Below, piece by piece: positions 23,828 through 33,680 of a DNA stretch of 64,000 bases; position 1 is the first letter of the stretch, and every line of letters begins with the position of its first letter. Location: positions 372,001 through 436,000 of the forward strand of contig NZ_JBGUAX010000001.1 of the NCBI RefSeq assembly GCF_041821065.1, read 5' to 3'. A program made the translations under genes and the position numbers. The DNA comes from Egicoccus sp. AB-alg2 (GTDB taxonomy: Bacteria > Actinomycetota > Nitriliruptoria > Nitriliruptorales > Nitriliruptoraceae). The notes beneath the pieces were generated by a model. It saw nothing but the letters and a program-made list of their open reading frames with translations. It was not told where the DNA came from and ran no database searches.

Positions 23828-24958
23828 TCAGCGGGCGGCGCGGTCGAGTTGCTCGAGGACCAGCCTGGCGACGTTCGCCGCGGCGTCTGGCCGTCCGAAG
23901 GCCCGCGACGCGGCGGCCATGCGGCCACCCCGGTCGGGGTCGGTCAGCAGGGGTTCGGCCGCCGCGACCAGCGCGGCGCCGTCGAGCTCGGCGTCCTCCA
24001 CGACCACCGCACCGCCGGTCTGCTCGAGCGCGCGAGCGTTGGCGGTCTGGTGGTCGCCGGTGGCATGAGGATAGGGAACCAGCACGGCCGGAAGACCGAG
24101 CACGGTCAGCTCGGCGATCGAGGTGGCACCCGCGCGGCAGACCACGACGTCGGCGGCGGCGTAGGCCCGCGCCATGTCGTCGATGAAGTCCAGCACCTCG
24201 ACGCGGATGCCCGGCCGGGCCGCGCGTGCGGACTCCCAGGCGGCGACGGCCTCGTCGTGGAGGCCGCGGCCCGCGGCGTGCAGGATCTGCAGCGAGTCCA
24301 CGCCCCAGCGCCCGTGGGCCTCGGTGACGGCCCGGTTGAGCGATCGGGCACCCTGGCTGCCACCGAACACGAGCAGCGTCGGGACGACCGGATCGAGCCC
24401 GAATGCTTCGCGCGCGTCGGCACGCTGCGCGTCCCGGTCGAGGTGGAGCAGGTCCTCACGGACCGGGTCACCCGTGACCGCGCAACGTTCGGGGTGCGGG
24501 AACCGGTCCGCCGAGCCGGGGAACGTGACGGCCACGCGATCGGCCCAACGGGCGGCGATCCGGTTGGTCAGGCCGGGGACGGCGTTCTGCTCGTGGATGA
24601 CCAGCGGCAGGCCGAGCCGCTTGGCGGCGCGGTCGAGCGGGAACGACACGTAGCCGCCGAAGGTCGCGACCGCGGCGGCCTGCTCCTCCCGGGCGATCCG
24701 CTCGCACTCCCGGACGGCCGCCCGCACGGCGAAGGGGACCTTGAACAGCGCCGGCGACGGCCGCCGCGGGACCGACACGGCCGCGATCTCGTGCATGCGG
24801 AAGCCGGCTTCCGGGACCAGCCGCGCCTCGAGCCGGTCGGGCACGCCGACGAACACGGGGTTCACGTCGGCCTGGCGGGCGAGTTCCTTGGCGACGGCGA
24901 TGGCGGGGAAGACGTGACCGGCGGTGCCGCCGCCGGCCACGAGCACGGTCCGGGTCAT
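23828..24958 (-). CDS. murG: Lipid II synthase MurG (GlcNAc transferase)
   Basis: Peripheral membrane glycosyltransferase that adds GlcNAc to lipid I, forming lipid II. The 376-residue GT-B protein has the N-terminal VAGGGTAGHVFPAIAVA loop, the second glycine-rich loop LLVFGGSQGARSLNRAV, and the UDP-GlcNAc-binding segment VVCRAGATSIAELTVLGLPAVLVPYP with HATGDHQTANA. The start ATG 24958 overlaps the ftsW stop as ATGA. A far longer open frame in the same phase begins inside ftsW but is a shadow there. Confidence 0.96.
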   Translation of the reverse strand: MTRTVLVAGGGTAGHVFPAIAVAKELARQADVNPVFVGVPDRLEARLVPEAGFRMHEIAAVSVPRRPSPALFKVPFAVRAAVRECERIAREEQAAAVATFGGYVSFPLDRAAKRLGLPLVIHEQNAVPGLTNRIAARWADRVAVTFPGSADRFPHPERCAVTGDPVREDLLHLDRDAQRADAREAFGLDPVVPTLLVFGGSQGARSLNRAVTEAHGRWGVDSLQILHAAGRGLHDEAVAAWESARAARPGIRVEVLDFIDDMARAYAAADVVVCRAGATSIAELTVLGLPAVLVPYPHATGDHQTANARALEQTGGAVVVEDAELDGAALVAAAEPLLTDPDRGGRMAAASRAFGRPDAAANVARLVLEQLDRAAR

Positions 24959-26220
24959 GAGTGGTCTCCGGCACGGTGGATCAGGCGGGGCGCGGCCCCC
25001 GCCGACCGCAGGCGGCTCACCGGTGGCGGCGTCGCGCGCGCGATGCTGACGAGGAGGCCGAGGGCCACGAGCGTCGAGACCAGCGAGGACCCACCCACGC
25101 TGACCAGCGGCAGCGTCACGCCGGTGATCGGCAGCAGACCGGTCACCGTGCCGATGTTGATGAGCGCCTGGCCGACGATCCATGCCGTGACACCGAAGGC
25201 GACGGTGCGGCCGAAGCCCTCCGCGGCGGCGTAGGCCACGCGCAGGCCGAGGTAGAGCACCGCGGCGAACAGGCCCAGCACGAACGTGGCGCCGACGAGC
25301 CCGAGCTCCTCCCCGATGATGGCGAAGATGAAGTCCGTCTCCGGGTTGGGCACGAAGTTCCACTTCGCGCGCGACGAGCCCAGGCCGACGCCGAACGTGC
25401 CGCCCTCGCCCAGCGCGAACAACGCCTGCATGAGCTGATAGCCGGTGCCCAGCGGGTCGGCCTCGGGGTCGAGCCAGCCCGTCACGCGCCGCAACCGGTA
25501 GGGCGCCACCACGGCCAGCGCGGCGATGGCCGCCAGCGCCGCGATGCTGGCGATGCCGACGTACTTGCCCGGCAGCCCCTCGACCCACAGCACGGCGCCC
25601 ACGATCAGGCCGAGCAGGATCGTGGTGCCCAGGTCGGGCTGGGCGAGCACGAGCACCGCCAGCAGGATCAGCAGCGGGATGGCCGGCACGTTGAGGTGCG
25701 ACGGCCGGTGCAGCGTGCCGTCCTTGGGCCGCTTGCGCTCCAGCACGTCCGCGAGCCAGACGAGCGCCGCGAGCTTGGCGATCTCCGAGGGTTGGATCAC
25801 GAGCGGTCCGAACCCGAGCCAGCGGGTGGACCCGAAGCGGGTGATGCCGACGCCCGGGACCAGGACGAGCACCAGCCCGACGAGCGAGCCGATCATCAGC
25901 GGCCAGGCGATCCGGCGCCACACGCGGTGGTCGAGGTTGGCCACCAGCACGAAGGCCGGCACGCCGATCGATGCCCACACCAGCTGCCGTCGGAAGACGC
26001 CGAACGGGTCGCCGGCCTCGGCCGCGTCGACGATGCTGGCCGAGTAGCTCATGACCAGCCCGACCAGCAGCAGCACGATCGTGACGACGGTCAGCCCCGT
26101 CGCGTCGCCGTTCCAGGCGCCCGGCCGCCACTGCTCGCGCCACTGACCGAACCGGCCCCGTGCGTCGGTGTCCCTCGCCGGCCTCGTCGACGTCCGCCGC
26201 CTGCCCTGCCGCACGCTCAT
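24955..26220 (-). CDS. ftsW: SEDS glycosyltransferase FtsW
   Basis: Polytopic peptidoglycan polymerase of the divisome that works with the class B penicillin-binding protein encoded at 31767. The 421-residue protein has about ten membrane segments after a 40-residue basic N-terminus, and the SEDS hallmarks IQPSEIAKLA, PDLGTT, the extracellular WLDPEADPLGTGYQLMQALFALGEGG loop and PNPETDFIFAIIGEELG. The end carries the typical cytoplasmic Arg-rich tail. ATG 26220 overlaps the murD stop by four bases. FtsW rather than RodA is supported by location between murD and murG. Confidence 0.95.
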   Translation of the reverse strand: MSVRQGRRRTSTRPARDTDARGRFGQWREQWRPGAWNGDATGLTVVTIVLLLVGLVMSYSASIVDAAEAGDPFGVFRRQLVWASIGVPAFVLVANLDHRVWRRIAWPLMIGSLVGLVLVLVPGVGITRFGSTRWLGFGPLVIQPSEIAKLAALVWLADVLERKRPKDGTLHRPSHLNVPAIPLLILLAVLVLAQPDLGTTILLGLIVGAVLWVEGLPGKYVGIASIAALAAIAALAVVAPYRLRRVTGWLDPEADPLGTGYQLMQALFALGEGGTFGVGLGSSRAKWNFVPNPETDFIFAIIGEELGLVGATFVLGLFAAVLYLGLRVAYAAAEGFGRTVAFGVTAWIVGQALINIGTVTGLLPITGVTLPLVSVGGSSLVSTLVALGLLVSIARATPPPVSRLRSAGAAPRLIHRAGDHS

Positions 26221-27626
26221 GCCTCTCCTCCGTGACCGCCCTCGGGCGCGGTCGTGGGGCGCAAGGCTTGCACGGCGGCGGCGAATCTCTCGCCACGTTC
26301 TGCATAACCGGCGAACTGGTCGAACGAGGCGCAGGCCGGCGCGAGCAGCACGGTGTCTCCCGGACGGGCCTGCCGGGCGGCCGCGACGACGGCGTCCTCG
26401 ATCGAGTCGGCGATCTGCGCGGGGACACCGGCGCCCGCGCAGACACCAGCCAGCTCCTCTGCCGCGGTGCCGATCAGCACGGCGTGACGCACGGCGCCGA
26501 GGTCGGCGGCCAGCGCCGAGAGGTCCACGCCCTTGGCCAGTCCCCCGGCGACCCAGACGATCGAGGGCGCGGAGTGCAGTGCGGCCGCCGCGGCGTGGAC
26601 GTTGGTGGCCTTGGAGTCGTCGACGTAGCGCACCCCGTCGAGCTCCGCGACCAGTTCGAGGCGGTGGCGGCCGGGGTGGTAGGCGCGGGCGGCCCCGGCG
26701 ACGGCGTCGGCCGGGACGCCGGCGAGCAGCGCGGCCGCCGCGGCCGCGGCCACGTTGGCGCGGTGGTGGGGGGCGTCCAGCGGCAGCTCGTCGAGTGCGA
26801 CGACGCGTCCGTGGAAGGCAGGCGTGTCCGCGACCAGCGCACCGTCGCGGACGCCGACGCCGTGGCCGTCGACGGCTCCGGCGCCGTCGAAGTGCGCGCG
26901 CCCCGCCGGCGCGAGACGTTCGGCCAGTTGTCGGGTCAGTGGGTCCCGGGCGTTGGCGACCGCCCAGTCACCCGGCTGCTGGGCGTGCCACAGCCGCGCC
27001 TTGGCCTCGCCGTACGCGGCCAGGCTGGGGTGCCAGTCGAGGTGGTCGGCGGCGAGGTTGAGCAGCACCCCCACCTCGGGACGCAACTGCTGCACGAACC
27101 GCAGCTGGAAGGAGGACAGCTCGGCCACGAGGACGGCGTCGGCGGGCGCCTCGGCGGCGGCCGCGGTGAACGGGACACCGATGTTGCCGCACGTCCGCGC
27201 GTCGAGCCCGCCGGCGCGCAGCATGGCGGCCAGCAGCTCGGTGGTGGACGTCTTGCCGTTGGTGCCGGTGACCGCGAGCAGGCGACGTGGGAACAGCCGG
27301 GCCCCCAGTTCCGGTTCGCTCCACACCGGCACGTCCAGCTGGTCGGCCCGGACCAGCACCGGGGCGTGTTCCGGCACGCCCGGGGAGGGCACGACCAGAT
27401 CGGCCCCGTCGACGCGCTGCACCGGCGCGACGCCCAGCGCCACCTCGATGCCGCTGTCGGCCAGTTCCGCGGCGGCCGGGTGGTCCGGCCGGTCGTCGAC
27501 CATCGTCACGGCGACGCCTGCATCGCGCAGTGCACGGGCGGCGGCGGCGCCCGAGGCACCCAGACCGATGACCAGGGCCCGCTCGACCCCCGCCAATGGC
27601 GTGCGTGGCTGGTCGGGCGTGGTCAT
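26217..27626 (-). CDS. murD: UDP-N-acetylmuramoylalanine-D-glutamate ligase
   Basis: Adds D-Glu to UDP-MurNAc-L-Ala. The 469-residue ligase has a dinucleotide-like UDP-binding N-terminus (ALVIGLGASGAAAARAL), ATP loop LLAVTGTNGKTSTTELLA, ELSSFQLRF, the hinge NLAADHLDWHPS, and the C-terminal VDDSKATNVHAA and LLAPACASFDQFAGYAERGERF motifs that distinguish MurD. ATG 27626 overlaps the mraY stop as ATGA; the frame upstream is a shadow of mraY. Ends in an ATGA overlap with ftsW. Confidence 0.96.
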   Translation of the reverse strand: MTTPDQPRTPLAGVERALVIGLGASGAAAARALRDAGVAVTMVDDRPDHPAAAELADSGIEVALGVAPVQRVDGADLVVPSPGVPEHAPVLVRADQLDVPVWSEPELGARLFPRRLLAVTGTNGKTSTTELLAAMLRAGGLDARTCGNIGVPFTAAAAEAPADAVLVAELSSFQLRFVQQLRPEVGVLLNLAADHLDWHPSLAAYGEAKARLWHAQQPGDWAVANARDPLTRQLAERLAPAGRAHFDGAGAVDGHGVGVRDGALVADTPAFHGRVVALDELPLDAPHHRANVAAAAAAALLAGVPADAVAGAARAYHPGRHRLELVAELDGVRYVDDSKATNVHAAAAALHSAPSIVWVAGGLAKGVDLSALAADLGAVRHAVLIGTAAEELAGVCAGAGVPAQIADSIEDAVVAAARQARPGDTVLLAPACASFDQFAGYAERGERFAAAVQALRPTTAPEGGHGGEA

Positions 27627-28657
27627 CCCAGCGGCCCGAAGCGCGACAGGTACTCGGCGTAGAACGAGCCGAGGCCGAGCGCGATCCCGATCCCGGCGAT
27701 GATCCAGAAGCGCACGATGATCGTGGTCTCCTGCCACCCGAGCAGCTCGAAGTGGTGGTGCATGGGGGCCATGCGAAAGACGCGCTTGCCGCTGGTGCGG
27801 AAGACGGCGACCTGCACGATCACCGACAGGGTCTCCAGCACGTACAGCCCGCCGAGCAGGACCAGGAGCACCTGGGTGTTGGTGACGACCGCCACGGCGG
27901 CCAGCAGCCCGCCCAGGGCCAACGAGCCGGTGTCACCCATGAAGATGCGGGCCGGTGGGGCGTTGTGCCACAGGAAGCCCGCACAGGCGGCCATGACGGC
28001 CGCGACGATGATGGCGACGTCCAGCGCCTCGCCTGCGTCCATGGGATAGGCGAACGGGTTGCGGAACTGCCAGAACGCGATGAGCGTGTAGGCCCCGAAG
28101 ATCAGCGCGCCGGAGCCGGCGGCCAGGCCGTCGAGCCCGTCGGTGAGGTTGACGGCGTTGGACGCCCCCGCCAGCAGCAGGAACATCCAGAAGAAGAACG
28201 CCCAGTTCGGCAGCTGCAACTCGATGGCACCCACCACCGAGACGTTGGTCGGCAGGTCCGCCAACGCCGGCCCGGCGAACGCGAACACGGCCGCGATGAT
28301 GGCCTGGCCGAGGAACTTGGTGGTCTTGTTGAGGCCGAGGTTGCGGCGCATGCGCAGCTTGATGAAGTCGTCGGCGAACCCGACGGCGGCCATGCCGACG
28401 AACACGAACATCACCAGCCAACCGGCGCTGGTGAACGACACCGAGGTCATGTGCGCGACGAGGAAGCCGACCAGCGCCGCCAGCACGATGGCGGTGCCGC
28501 CCATGGTCGGGGTGCCGGCCTTCGCGTGGTGCGCCTCGGGGCCCTCCTCGCGGATGAACTGGCCGAAGCCGCGCTCGCGGAAGTAGCTGATGACCAGCGG
28601 CGTGCCGGCCAGGGCAGCGATCAGGGCGATCGTGCCCGAGATGAGGATGGCGATCAC
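27623..28657 (-). CDS. mraY: Phospho-MurNAc-pentapeptide translocase
   Basis: Integral membrane enzyme that moves phospho-MurNAc-pentapeptide to undecaprenyl phosphate, forming lipid I. The 344-residue protein has ten predicted membrane segments and the active-site motifs: AGTPTMGG, the Asp pair in GFADDFIKL, NLTDGLDGLA and the MraY C-terminal PMHHHFEL. GTG 28657 overlaps the murF stop as GTGA; an upstream open frame is antisense-like to nothing but lies within murF and is not used. Confidence 0.96.
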   Translation of the reverse strand: MIAILISGTIALIAALAGTPLVISYFRERGFGQFIREEGPEAHHAKAGTPTMGGTAIVLAALVGFLVAHMTSVSFTSAGWLVMFVFVGMAAVGFADDFIKLRMRRNLGLNKTTKFLGQAIIAAVFAFAGPALADLPTNVSVVGAIELQLPNWAFFFWMFLLLAGASNAVNLTDGLDGLAAGSGALIFGAYTLIAFWQFRNPFAYPMDAGEALDVAIIVAAVMAACAGFLWHNAPPARIFMGDTGSLALGGLLAAVAVVTNTQVLLVLLGGLYVLETLSVIVQVAVFRTSGKRVFRMAPMHHHFELLGWQETTIIVRFWIIAGIGIALGLGSFYAEYLSRFGPLG

Positions 28658-30090
28658 GGCAGGTGGGCCTCCGTGTCGGAGTCGTCCCCCCGTACCGGTG
28701 CGTCGCCCGGACCCGTCGAGGTCCGGTGGGCGACCAGACCGTCGGCCACGCGCTCGAGCCCGCCCACGCGGGACGCCTTGACGAGCACGACGTCGCCGTC
28801 GTCGGCAGCGTCCAGCAGGTGCTTCAGCGCCGCGTCGGCGTCGGCGACCTCGTGGATGCGGTCGAGCGGCAGGCCGGCCTCGCGGGCGCCCTCGGCGATG
28901 CCGGCGGCGTCCTCGCCGACGACCACCAGGTCGTCGAGCCCCAACTCGGCGCACCGACGGCCGACGACGACGTGCTCGGCGTGATGGTCGTCGCCGATCT
29001 CCGCCATGACGCCGAGGACGGCGTGGGTCCGCCCGGTGCGCTCGACGGCCACCAGCGTGTCCAGCGCGGCGGCCACGGAGGTCGGGTTGGCGTTGTAGGC
29101 GTCGTTGACGACGACCACCCCGCCAGCGTCGACCACCTCGCCGCGCCAGCGGCTGACGGGTGCGGCGGCCAGGGCGGCCGCGGCGGCATCGAGGTCGACC
29201 CCGAGGTGGCCGGCGACGGCCAGTGCGAGCAGCGCGTTGCCGATGTGGTGGCGCCCGGCGATGGGCAGGGTGATCTGGGTGCGGCCCCACGGCGTGACGG
29301 CGGTGGCGCTCGGGCGGGCGTGGCGGTCGAGGACCACGTCGACGGCGTGGACGTCGGCGCTGGGGTCGTCCAGCGCCACGCCGATGACGGCCGGCGCGTG
29401 GGGCGCCATCGCGGCGACGCGCGGATCGGCGACGTTCAGCACGGCGGTGCCGTCGTCGCCCAGCGCCTCGACCAGCTCCCGCTTCGCGATCGCGATCTGC
29501 TCGATGGTGCCGAAGATCTCCAGGTGGACGCCGGCGACCGCCGTGACGATCGACACGTCGGGTGCGGCCAGCGGGGCCAGCTCGGCGATGTCACCGACGT
29601 GGCGGGCGCCGATCTCCGTGACCAGCGCCTGGGTGTCCTCGGCCAGCCCCAGGAGCGTGAGCGGCACGCCGAGCTCGTTGTTGAACGAGCCCTGGGCCGC
29701 GACCGTGCGGCGCTGAGAACCCAGCGCGGCGGCGGTGAAGTCCTTGACGGTGGTCTTGCCGACCGAGCCCGTGACGGCCACCGTGACGGGGTCGACCCGG
29801 CGGCGCACCTCGCCGGCCAGCGCACGGAGGGCCTGCCAGGTGTCGGCGACGCGGATCTGTGGGACGTCCAGTTCCAGGGGTCGCGAGACCAGCAGCGCCC
29901 CGGCGCCCTGCGCGAGCGCACCGGCGGCGTGGTCGTGCCCGTCGGCCTGCTCGCCCGGCAGCGCCACGAACAACGCGCCCGGGCTCAGCTGCCGTGAGTC
30001 GGTGCCGACCGCGCTCACCTGCCGCGTGCCGTCACCGGTGAGTTGCCCGCCAACGGCGCGGGCGACTTCCTCGAGGGTCATCCGGATCAC
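28654..30090 (-). CDS. murF: UDP-MurNAc-tripeptide D-alanyl-D-alanine ligase
   Basis: Attaches D-Ala-D-Ala to the UDP-MurNAc tripeptide. The 478-residue ligase shows TDSRQLSPGALFVAL, the ATP loop AVTGSVGKTTVKDFTAAAL, NNELGVPLTLL, the hinge region and NDAYNANPTSVAAAL, the MurF signature. GTG 30090 overlaps the murE stop; an ATG three codons later (30081) is an alternative. The C-terminus has an acidic tail. Overlap with mraY is four bases. Confidence 0.95.
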   Translation of the reverse strand: MIRMTLEEVARAVGGQLTGDGTRQVSAVGTDSRQLSPGALFVALPGEQADGHDHAAGALAQGAGALLVSRPLELDVPQIRVADTWQALRALAGEVRRRVDPVTVAVTGSVGKTTVKDFTAAALGSQRRTVAAQGSFNNELGVPLTLLGLAEDTQALVTEIGARHVGDIAELAPLAAPDVSIVTAVAGVHLEIFGTIEQIAIAKRELVEALGDDGTAVLNVADPRVAAMAPHAPAVIGVALDDPSADVHAVDVVLDRHARPSATAVTPWGRTQITLPIAGRHHIGNALLALAVAGHLGVDLDAAAAALAAAPVSRWRGEVVDAGGVVVVNDAYNANPTSVAAALDTLVAVERTGRTHAVLGVMAEIGDDHHAEHVVVGRRCAELGLDDLVVVGEDAAGIAEGAREAGLPLDRIHEVADADAALKHLLDAADDGDVVLVKASRVGGLERVADGLVAHRTSTGPGDAPVRGDDSDTEAHLP

Positions 30091-31559
30091 GTCGTCACTC
30101 CGATCAGCAGCTCGCGGGCGACCTCCCGGTCGTCGAAGGGCAGCGTCCGGTCGGCGAACTCCTGCCCCGTCTCGTGGCCCTTGCCGGCGATGACCACCAC
30201 GTCCCCCGGACGCGCGAGCGCGAGCGCCTGCCCGATGGCGGCGCGCCGGTCGAGCTCCCCGTACACCTCGGCCGTGGCACCGTCGGCGACCGCCCGCCGT
30301 GCGCCGGCGACGACCGCGTCCAGGATGGCGGCGGGCTCCTCGGTGCGGGGGTTGTCGGACGTCAGGACCGCGACGTCCGCGGTCGCGGCCGCCGCGCCCA
30401 TCGGCCCACGCTTCTCCCGGTCGCGGTCGCCACCCGCGCCCAACACGACCAGCACCCTCCGGCCCGGCTCGAGCAGCCGACGGACGGTGAGCACGACCTG
30501 CTCGACGGCGTCGGGCGTGTGGGCGTAGTCGACGAGGACCGTGAAGGGCTGGCCGACGTCCACGCGCTCCAGCCGGCCCGGCGCCCCGGGACAGGCGGCG
30601 ATCCCGGCGGCCGCCGCCTCGACGGGCACGCCGGCGGCGACGGCGGCCACCAGCCCGGTGGCGGCGTTGGTCAGGTTGAACCGGCCGGGGAACCGCGTGG
30701 CCACCTCGACGTCCAGGCCGGCGCCGACCAGGCGGGCACGGGAGCCGCCGACGTCGGCGTGCTCGGCCACGATGCGCACGTCGGCGTCCTCGTCGCGGCC
30801 GACCGTGGTGACCGGCACCTCGCTGCGCTCGAGCAGGCGGCGTGCCCACGGGCCGTCGAGGTGGACGACGCCCTGTTCGGCGAACTCGCGCGTGAACAGG
30901 CGCGCCTTGGCCTGGAAGTAGGCCTCCATCGTCCCGTGCCAGTCGAGGTGGTCCTGGGTGAGGTTGGTCCAGACGGCGACCGTGAAGCGGGTGCCGTCGA
31001 CGCGGTGGAGGTCGAGGCCGTGCGACGACACCTCCATCGCGACCGCGTCGGCCCCCTGGTCGTGCATGCGCCGCAGCAGCCGCTGCAGGTCCGGCCCCTC
31101 GGGGGTGGTGCGCACGCCCGGCTGGGCCTCGCCGTGGATGCGCGTCTCCACGGTGCCGATCACCCCGGTCCCCTGCCCGGCGGCCGCGAAGGCCGCCTCC
31201 AGCAGGTAGGCGGTGGTGGTCTTGCCGTTCGTGCCGGTCACGCCGACGACCGTCAGTTCCTGCGAGGGCCGGCCGTGCACGACCGCGGCGGCCGGCCCGG
31301 CCGCCGCCCGCACGGAGGGCACCAGCACCTGCGGCGCCGGCACGTCGAGCCAGCGCTCCACCAGCAGCGCCGACGCGCCCTGGGCGACGGCCTGCGGCGC
31401 GTGGTCGTGACCGTCGGCCGTGGCGCCCCGGATGGCACAGAACAGCCACCCGTCGCCGACCTGACGGCTGTCGTGGGTCGCGTCCACCAGGGCCACGTCG
31501 TCGCCACGGAGTTCCGCCTCGGGGAGGGCAGCGGCCACGTCGGACAGGTACGCCGTCAC
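30087..31559 (-). CDS. murE: UDP-MurNAc-L-Ala-D-Glu meso-diaminopimelate ligase
   Basis: Adds the third stem-peptide residue. The 490-residue ligase has THDSRQVGDGWLFCAIRG, the ATP loop VVGVTGTNGKTTTAYLL at about residues 105-120, EVSSHGLDLHRV, NLTQDHLDWHGTMEAYF with the carbamylated-Lys context FQAKARLF, DYAHTPDAVEQV, and LTSDNPRTEEPAAI. The DNPR box is the established marker for meso-diaminopimelate specificity, which predicts an A1-gamma-type peptidoglycan. The GTG at 31559 has GAGGA upstream and gives the normal family length; an upstream start would add a 68-residue basic extension without similarity. A gap of 207 bp separates it from ftsI. Confidence 0.95.
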   Translation of the reverse strand: MTAYLSDVAAALPEAELRGDDVALVDATHDSRQVGDGWLFCAIRGATADGHDHAPQAVAQGASALLVERWLDVPAPQVLVPSVRAAAGPAAAVVHGRPSQELTVVGVTGTNGKTTTAYLLEAAFAAAGQGTGVIGTVETRIHGEAQPGVRTTPEGPDLQRLLRRMHDQGADAVAMEVSSHGLDLHRVDGTRFTVAVWTNLTQDHLDWHGTMEAYFQAKARLFTREFAEQGVVHLDGPWARRLLERSEVPVTTVGRDEDADVRIVAEHADVGGSRARLVGAGLDVEVATRFPGRFNLTNAATGLVAAVAAGVPVEAAAAGIAACPGAPGRLERVDVGQPFTVLVDYAHTPDAVEQVVLTVRRLLEPGRRVLVVLGAGGDRDREKRGPMGAAAATADVAVLTSDNPRTEEPAAILDAVVAGARRAVADGATAEVYGELDRRAAIGQALALARPGDVVVIAGKGHETGQEFADRTLPFDDREVARELLIGVTT

Positions 31560-31766
31560 GGAAACGGTTCCTCGGAGCGCTCGAAGGGGGGCGGACGTCG
31601 GTCGTGCCGACGGAGCCGCGTCAGGCGCGGCGACGACCCCTCGCCTCGGGCCCGGGTCGGGCACCGAGCGAGAGGCGGGATGCACGGCGACGCGGGAGCC
31701 TAACGCCGTCGCGGAGCCCGTCGGTGCACCCCGCAACGGTCGCTCGGCCGTGCCACCGCCCACCGG

Positions 31767-33680
31767 TCAGTCGCCGACGGGGTCGCCGACCGGCGGAGAG
31801 CCCGGATCGTCGGGGGGCAGCGGCGGATCCTCGGTCGCGGCGGCGGCCTCCGCCGCCGCGAGGCGGGCCTCGTCGATGGCGTCGTCGAGGCTGCGCGAAC
31901 CGCCGTCGGGCACCACCCGGCGTGCGGACAGCGCGGCACCCATCACCTCGCTGAAGACGGGCGCGGCCACCAGGCCGCCGTAGAAGGGCCGCGGCTCGTC
32001 GACCATGACCGCCACGACGATCTCGGGCGACTCCACCGGCGCGAAACCGACGAACGTGGCGATGTACTCGCCCGAGTAGCCGCGCGAGTCGGCGCTGGGC
32101 TTGCGGGCCGTGCCGGTCTTGCCGGCGGCGGTGTAACCCGGCACGGCGGCGCGGTTGCCGGTGCCGTGCTCGCCGCTGACGACCCGCTCCAGCATCGCCC
32201 GGACCTGGGCGGCGGTGTCGGCCGAGACGACCCGTTGCTCGCCGCCGCTGGCGGTCGGCGTCAGACGGCCGTCCTCGCCGACCGTGCCACGCACGATCTT
32301 GGGGGTGCGGGCGACGCCGTCGTTGGCCAGCGTGGCGTAGGAGGTGGCGAGCTGCATCAGGGTCACGGCGACACCCTGCCCGATGGAGATCGTCGGCAGC
32401 GAGGTGCCCCACCAGTTCTCGGTCGACATCAGCAGCCCGTCGGACTCGCCGGGGAAGCCGACCCCCGTGGACTGGCCGTAGCCGAACGCGCGCAGGTAGT
32501 CGTAGAGCCGCTCGGGGCCGAGCTCCTGGGCGAGTTCGATCGTGCCGACGTTGCTGGAGCGCTCCATGATGTCGCCGACCGTCCACGTCTCCCCCGGGTA
32601 GGGATGGGTGTCGGTGAACGTCTTGCCGCCGACCCGCACCCCCCGGCTGCTGGGCGTGACGGCGTCGGGATCGACGATGCCCTCCTCCACGGCGGCGGCG
32701 ATCGTCAGCGCCTTCTGGGTCGAGCCGGGTTCGAACACGTCGGTCACGGCCCGGTTGCGCCAGGTGTCCGGTTCGGTGTTGCCGCGGTCGTTCGGGTCGA
32801 AGGTGGGGGTGCTGGCCATCGCGAGCACCTCGAACGACTTCGCGTCCATCACGACCACGCTGGCGCCCTTGGCACCGAACTCCTCGACGACGTCGGCCGC
32901 CGACTGCTGGGCGGCGTACTGGATGTCGCGGTCCAGCGTCAGAACCAGGTCGGTCCCGGGCTCGGACGGCGACAGCTCGCGGGTGCCCGAGGTGATGCCG
33001 AGCCCGCCGGGCGCCTGTTCGAAGGCCAGCATGCCCGGGCGACCCCGTAGCACGCGGTCGTACTGTGCCTCGAGGCCCTGCAGCCCCTCGCCGTCGATCC
33101 CGGTGAACCCGACGATCTGTCCGGCCAGGGGGCCGGCCGGGTACACGCGCTTGGGCTCGCTGAGCACGCCGATGCCGGGCAGGTCCAGGTCGCGGATGCG
33201 CTGGCCGAGCTCCCAGTCCAGCTGGCGGCCCAGGTAGACGAAGTGGGCGTCACGTTCCAGCCGGTCGCGGACGTCGGCGACGGAGAGATCGAGCAGCGGC
33301 GCCAACTCCTCCGCCGCCGCCTGGCTGTCACCGGCCGCCGGCACGGGTTGGCCGTCCGGAGTCTCGGTGGGCCGGTAGGCCCGCGGGTCGGCGTAGACCG
33401 TCGCCGACTGCACGGACGTCGCCAGCACGTCGCCCTCGCGGTCGTAGATGCGCCCGCGGGTAGCCGCGAGGTCCACGATCCGGGCCCGCTGGCGGACGCT
33501 GCGGTCGGCGTAGTCCGAGCCCTGGACGACCTGGATGTTCACGAGCTGTCCGAAGGTGAGCAGGAACACCAGGCCGTAGATCAGCAGCAGCCAGCGGATG
33601 CGGCGGGTCCCGACGTCACGGGCGGTCCGCTGGACGCGCGGGGCGCCAAGAGCACGGAACCGGCGCGGCTGCTGGGTCAT
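31767..33680 (-). CDS. ftsI: Divisome transpeptidase (class B PBP, FtsI/PBP3)
   Basis: Cross-links septal peptidoglycan. The 637-residue protein has one membrane segment (about residues 28-48), a pedestal domain, and a transpeptidase domain with all three motifs: S320-T-Q-K323, S375-S-N377 and K521-T-G. The last 45 residues form an acidic Pro-rich tail. ATG 33680 directly abuts the ftsL stop with no gap. The 207 bp after its stop (31560-31766) contain no gene; a TAGGCT hexamer on the minus strand at about 31703-31698 could be a promoter for the murE-ftsQ run. Confidence 0.95.
   Translation of the reverse strand: MTQQPRRFRALGAPRVQRTARDVGTRRIRWLLLIYGLVFLLTFGQLVNIQVVQGSDYADRSVRQRARIVDLAATRGRIYDREGDVLATSVQSATVYADPRAYRPTETPDGQPVPAAGDSQAAAEELAPLLDLSVADVRDRLERDAHFVYLGRQLDWELGQRIRDLDLPGIGVLSEPKRVYPAGPLAGQIVGFTGIDGEGLQGLEAQYDRVLRGRPGMLAFEQAPGGLGITSGTRELSPSEPGTDLVLTLDRDIQYAAQQSAADVVEEFGAKGASVVVMDAKSFEVLAMASTPTFDPNDRGNTEPDTWRNRAVTDVFEPGSTQKALTIAAAVEEGIVDPDAVTPSSRGVRVGGKTFTDTHPYPGETWTVGDIMERSSNVGTIELAQELGPERLYDYLRAFGYGQSTGVGFPGESDGLLMSTENWWGTSLPTISIGQGVAVTLMQLATSYATLANDGVARTPKIVRGTVGEDGRLTPTASGGEQRVVSADTAAQVRAMLERVVSGEHGTGNRAAVPGYTAAGKTGTARKPSADSRGYSGEYIATFVGFAPVESPEIVVAVMVDEPRPFYGGLVAAPVFSEVMGAALSARRVVPDGGSRSLDDAIDEARLAAAEAAAATEDPPLPPDDPGSPPVGDPVGD

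Noticed and set aside
22394-25234. 946-residue plus-strand frame
   Set aside because: Mirror frame of murB, murC, murG and ftsW; no recognisable domain.
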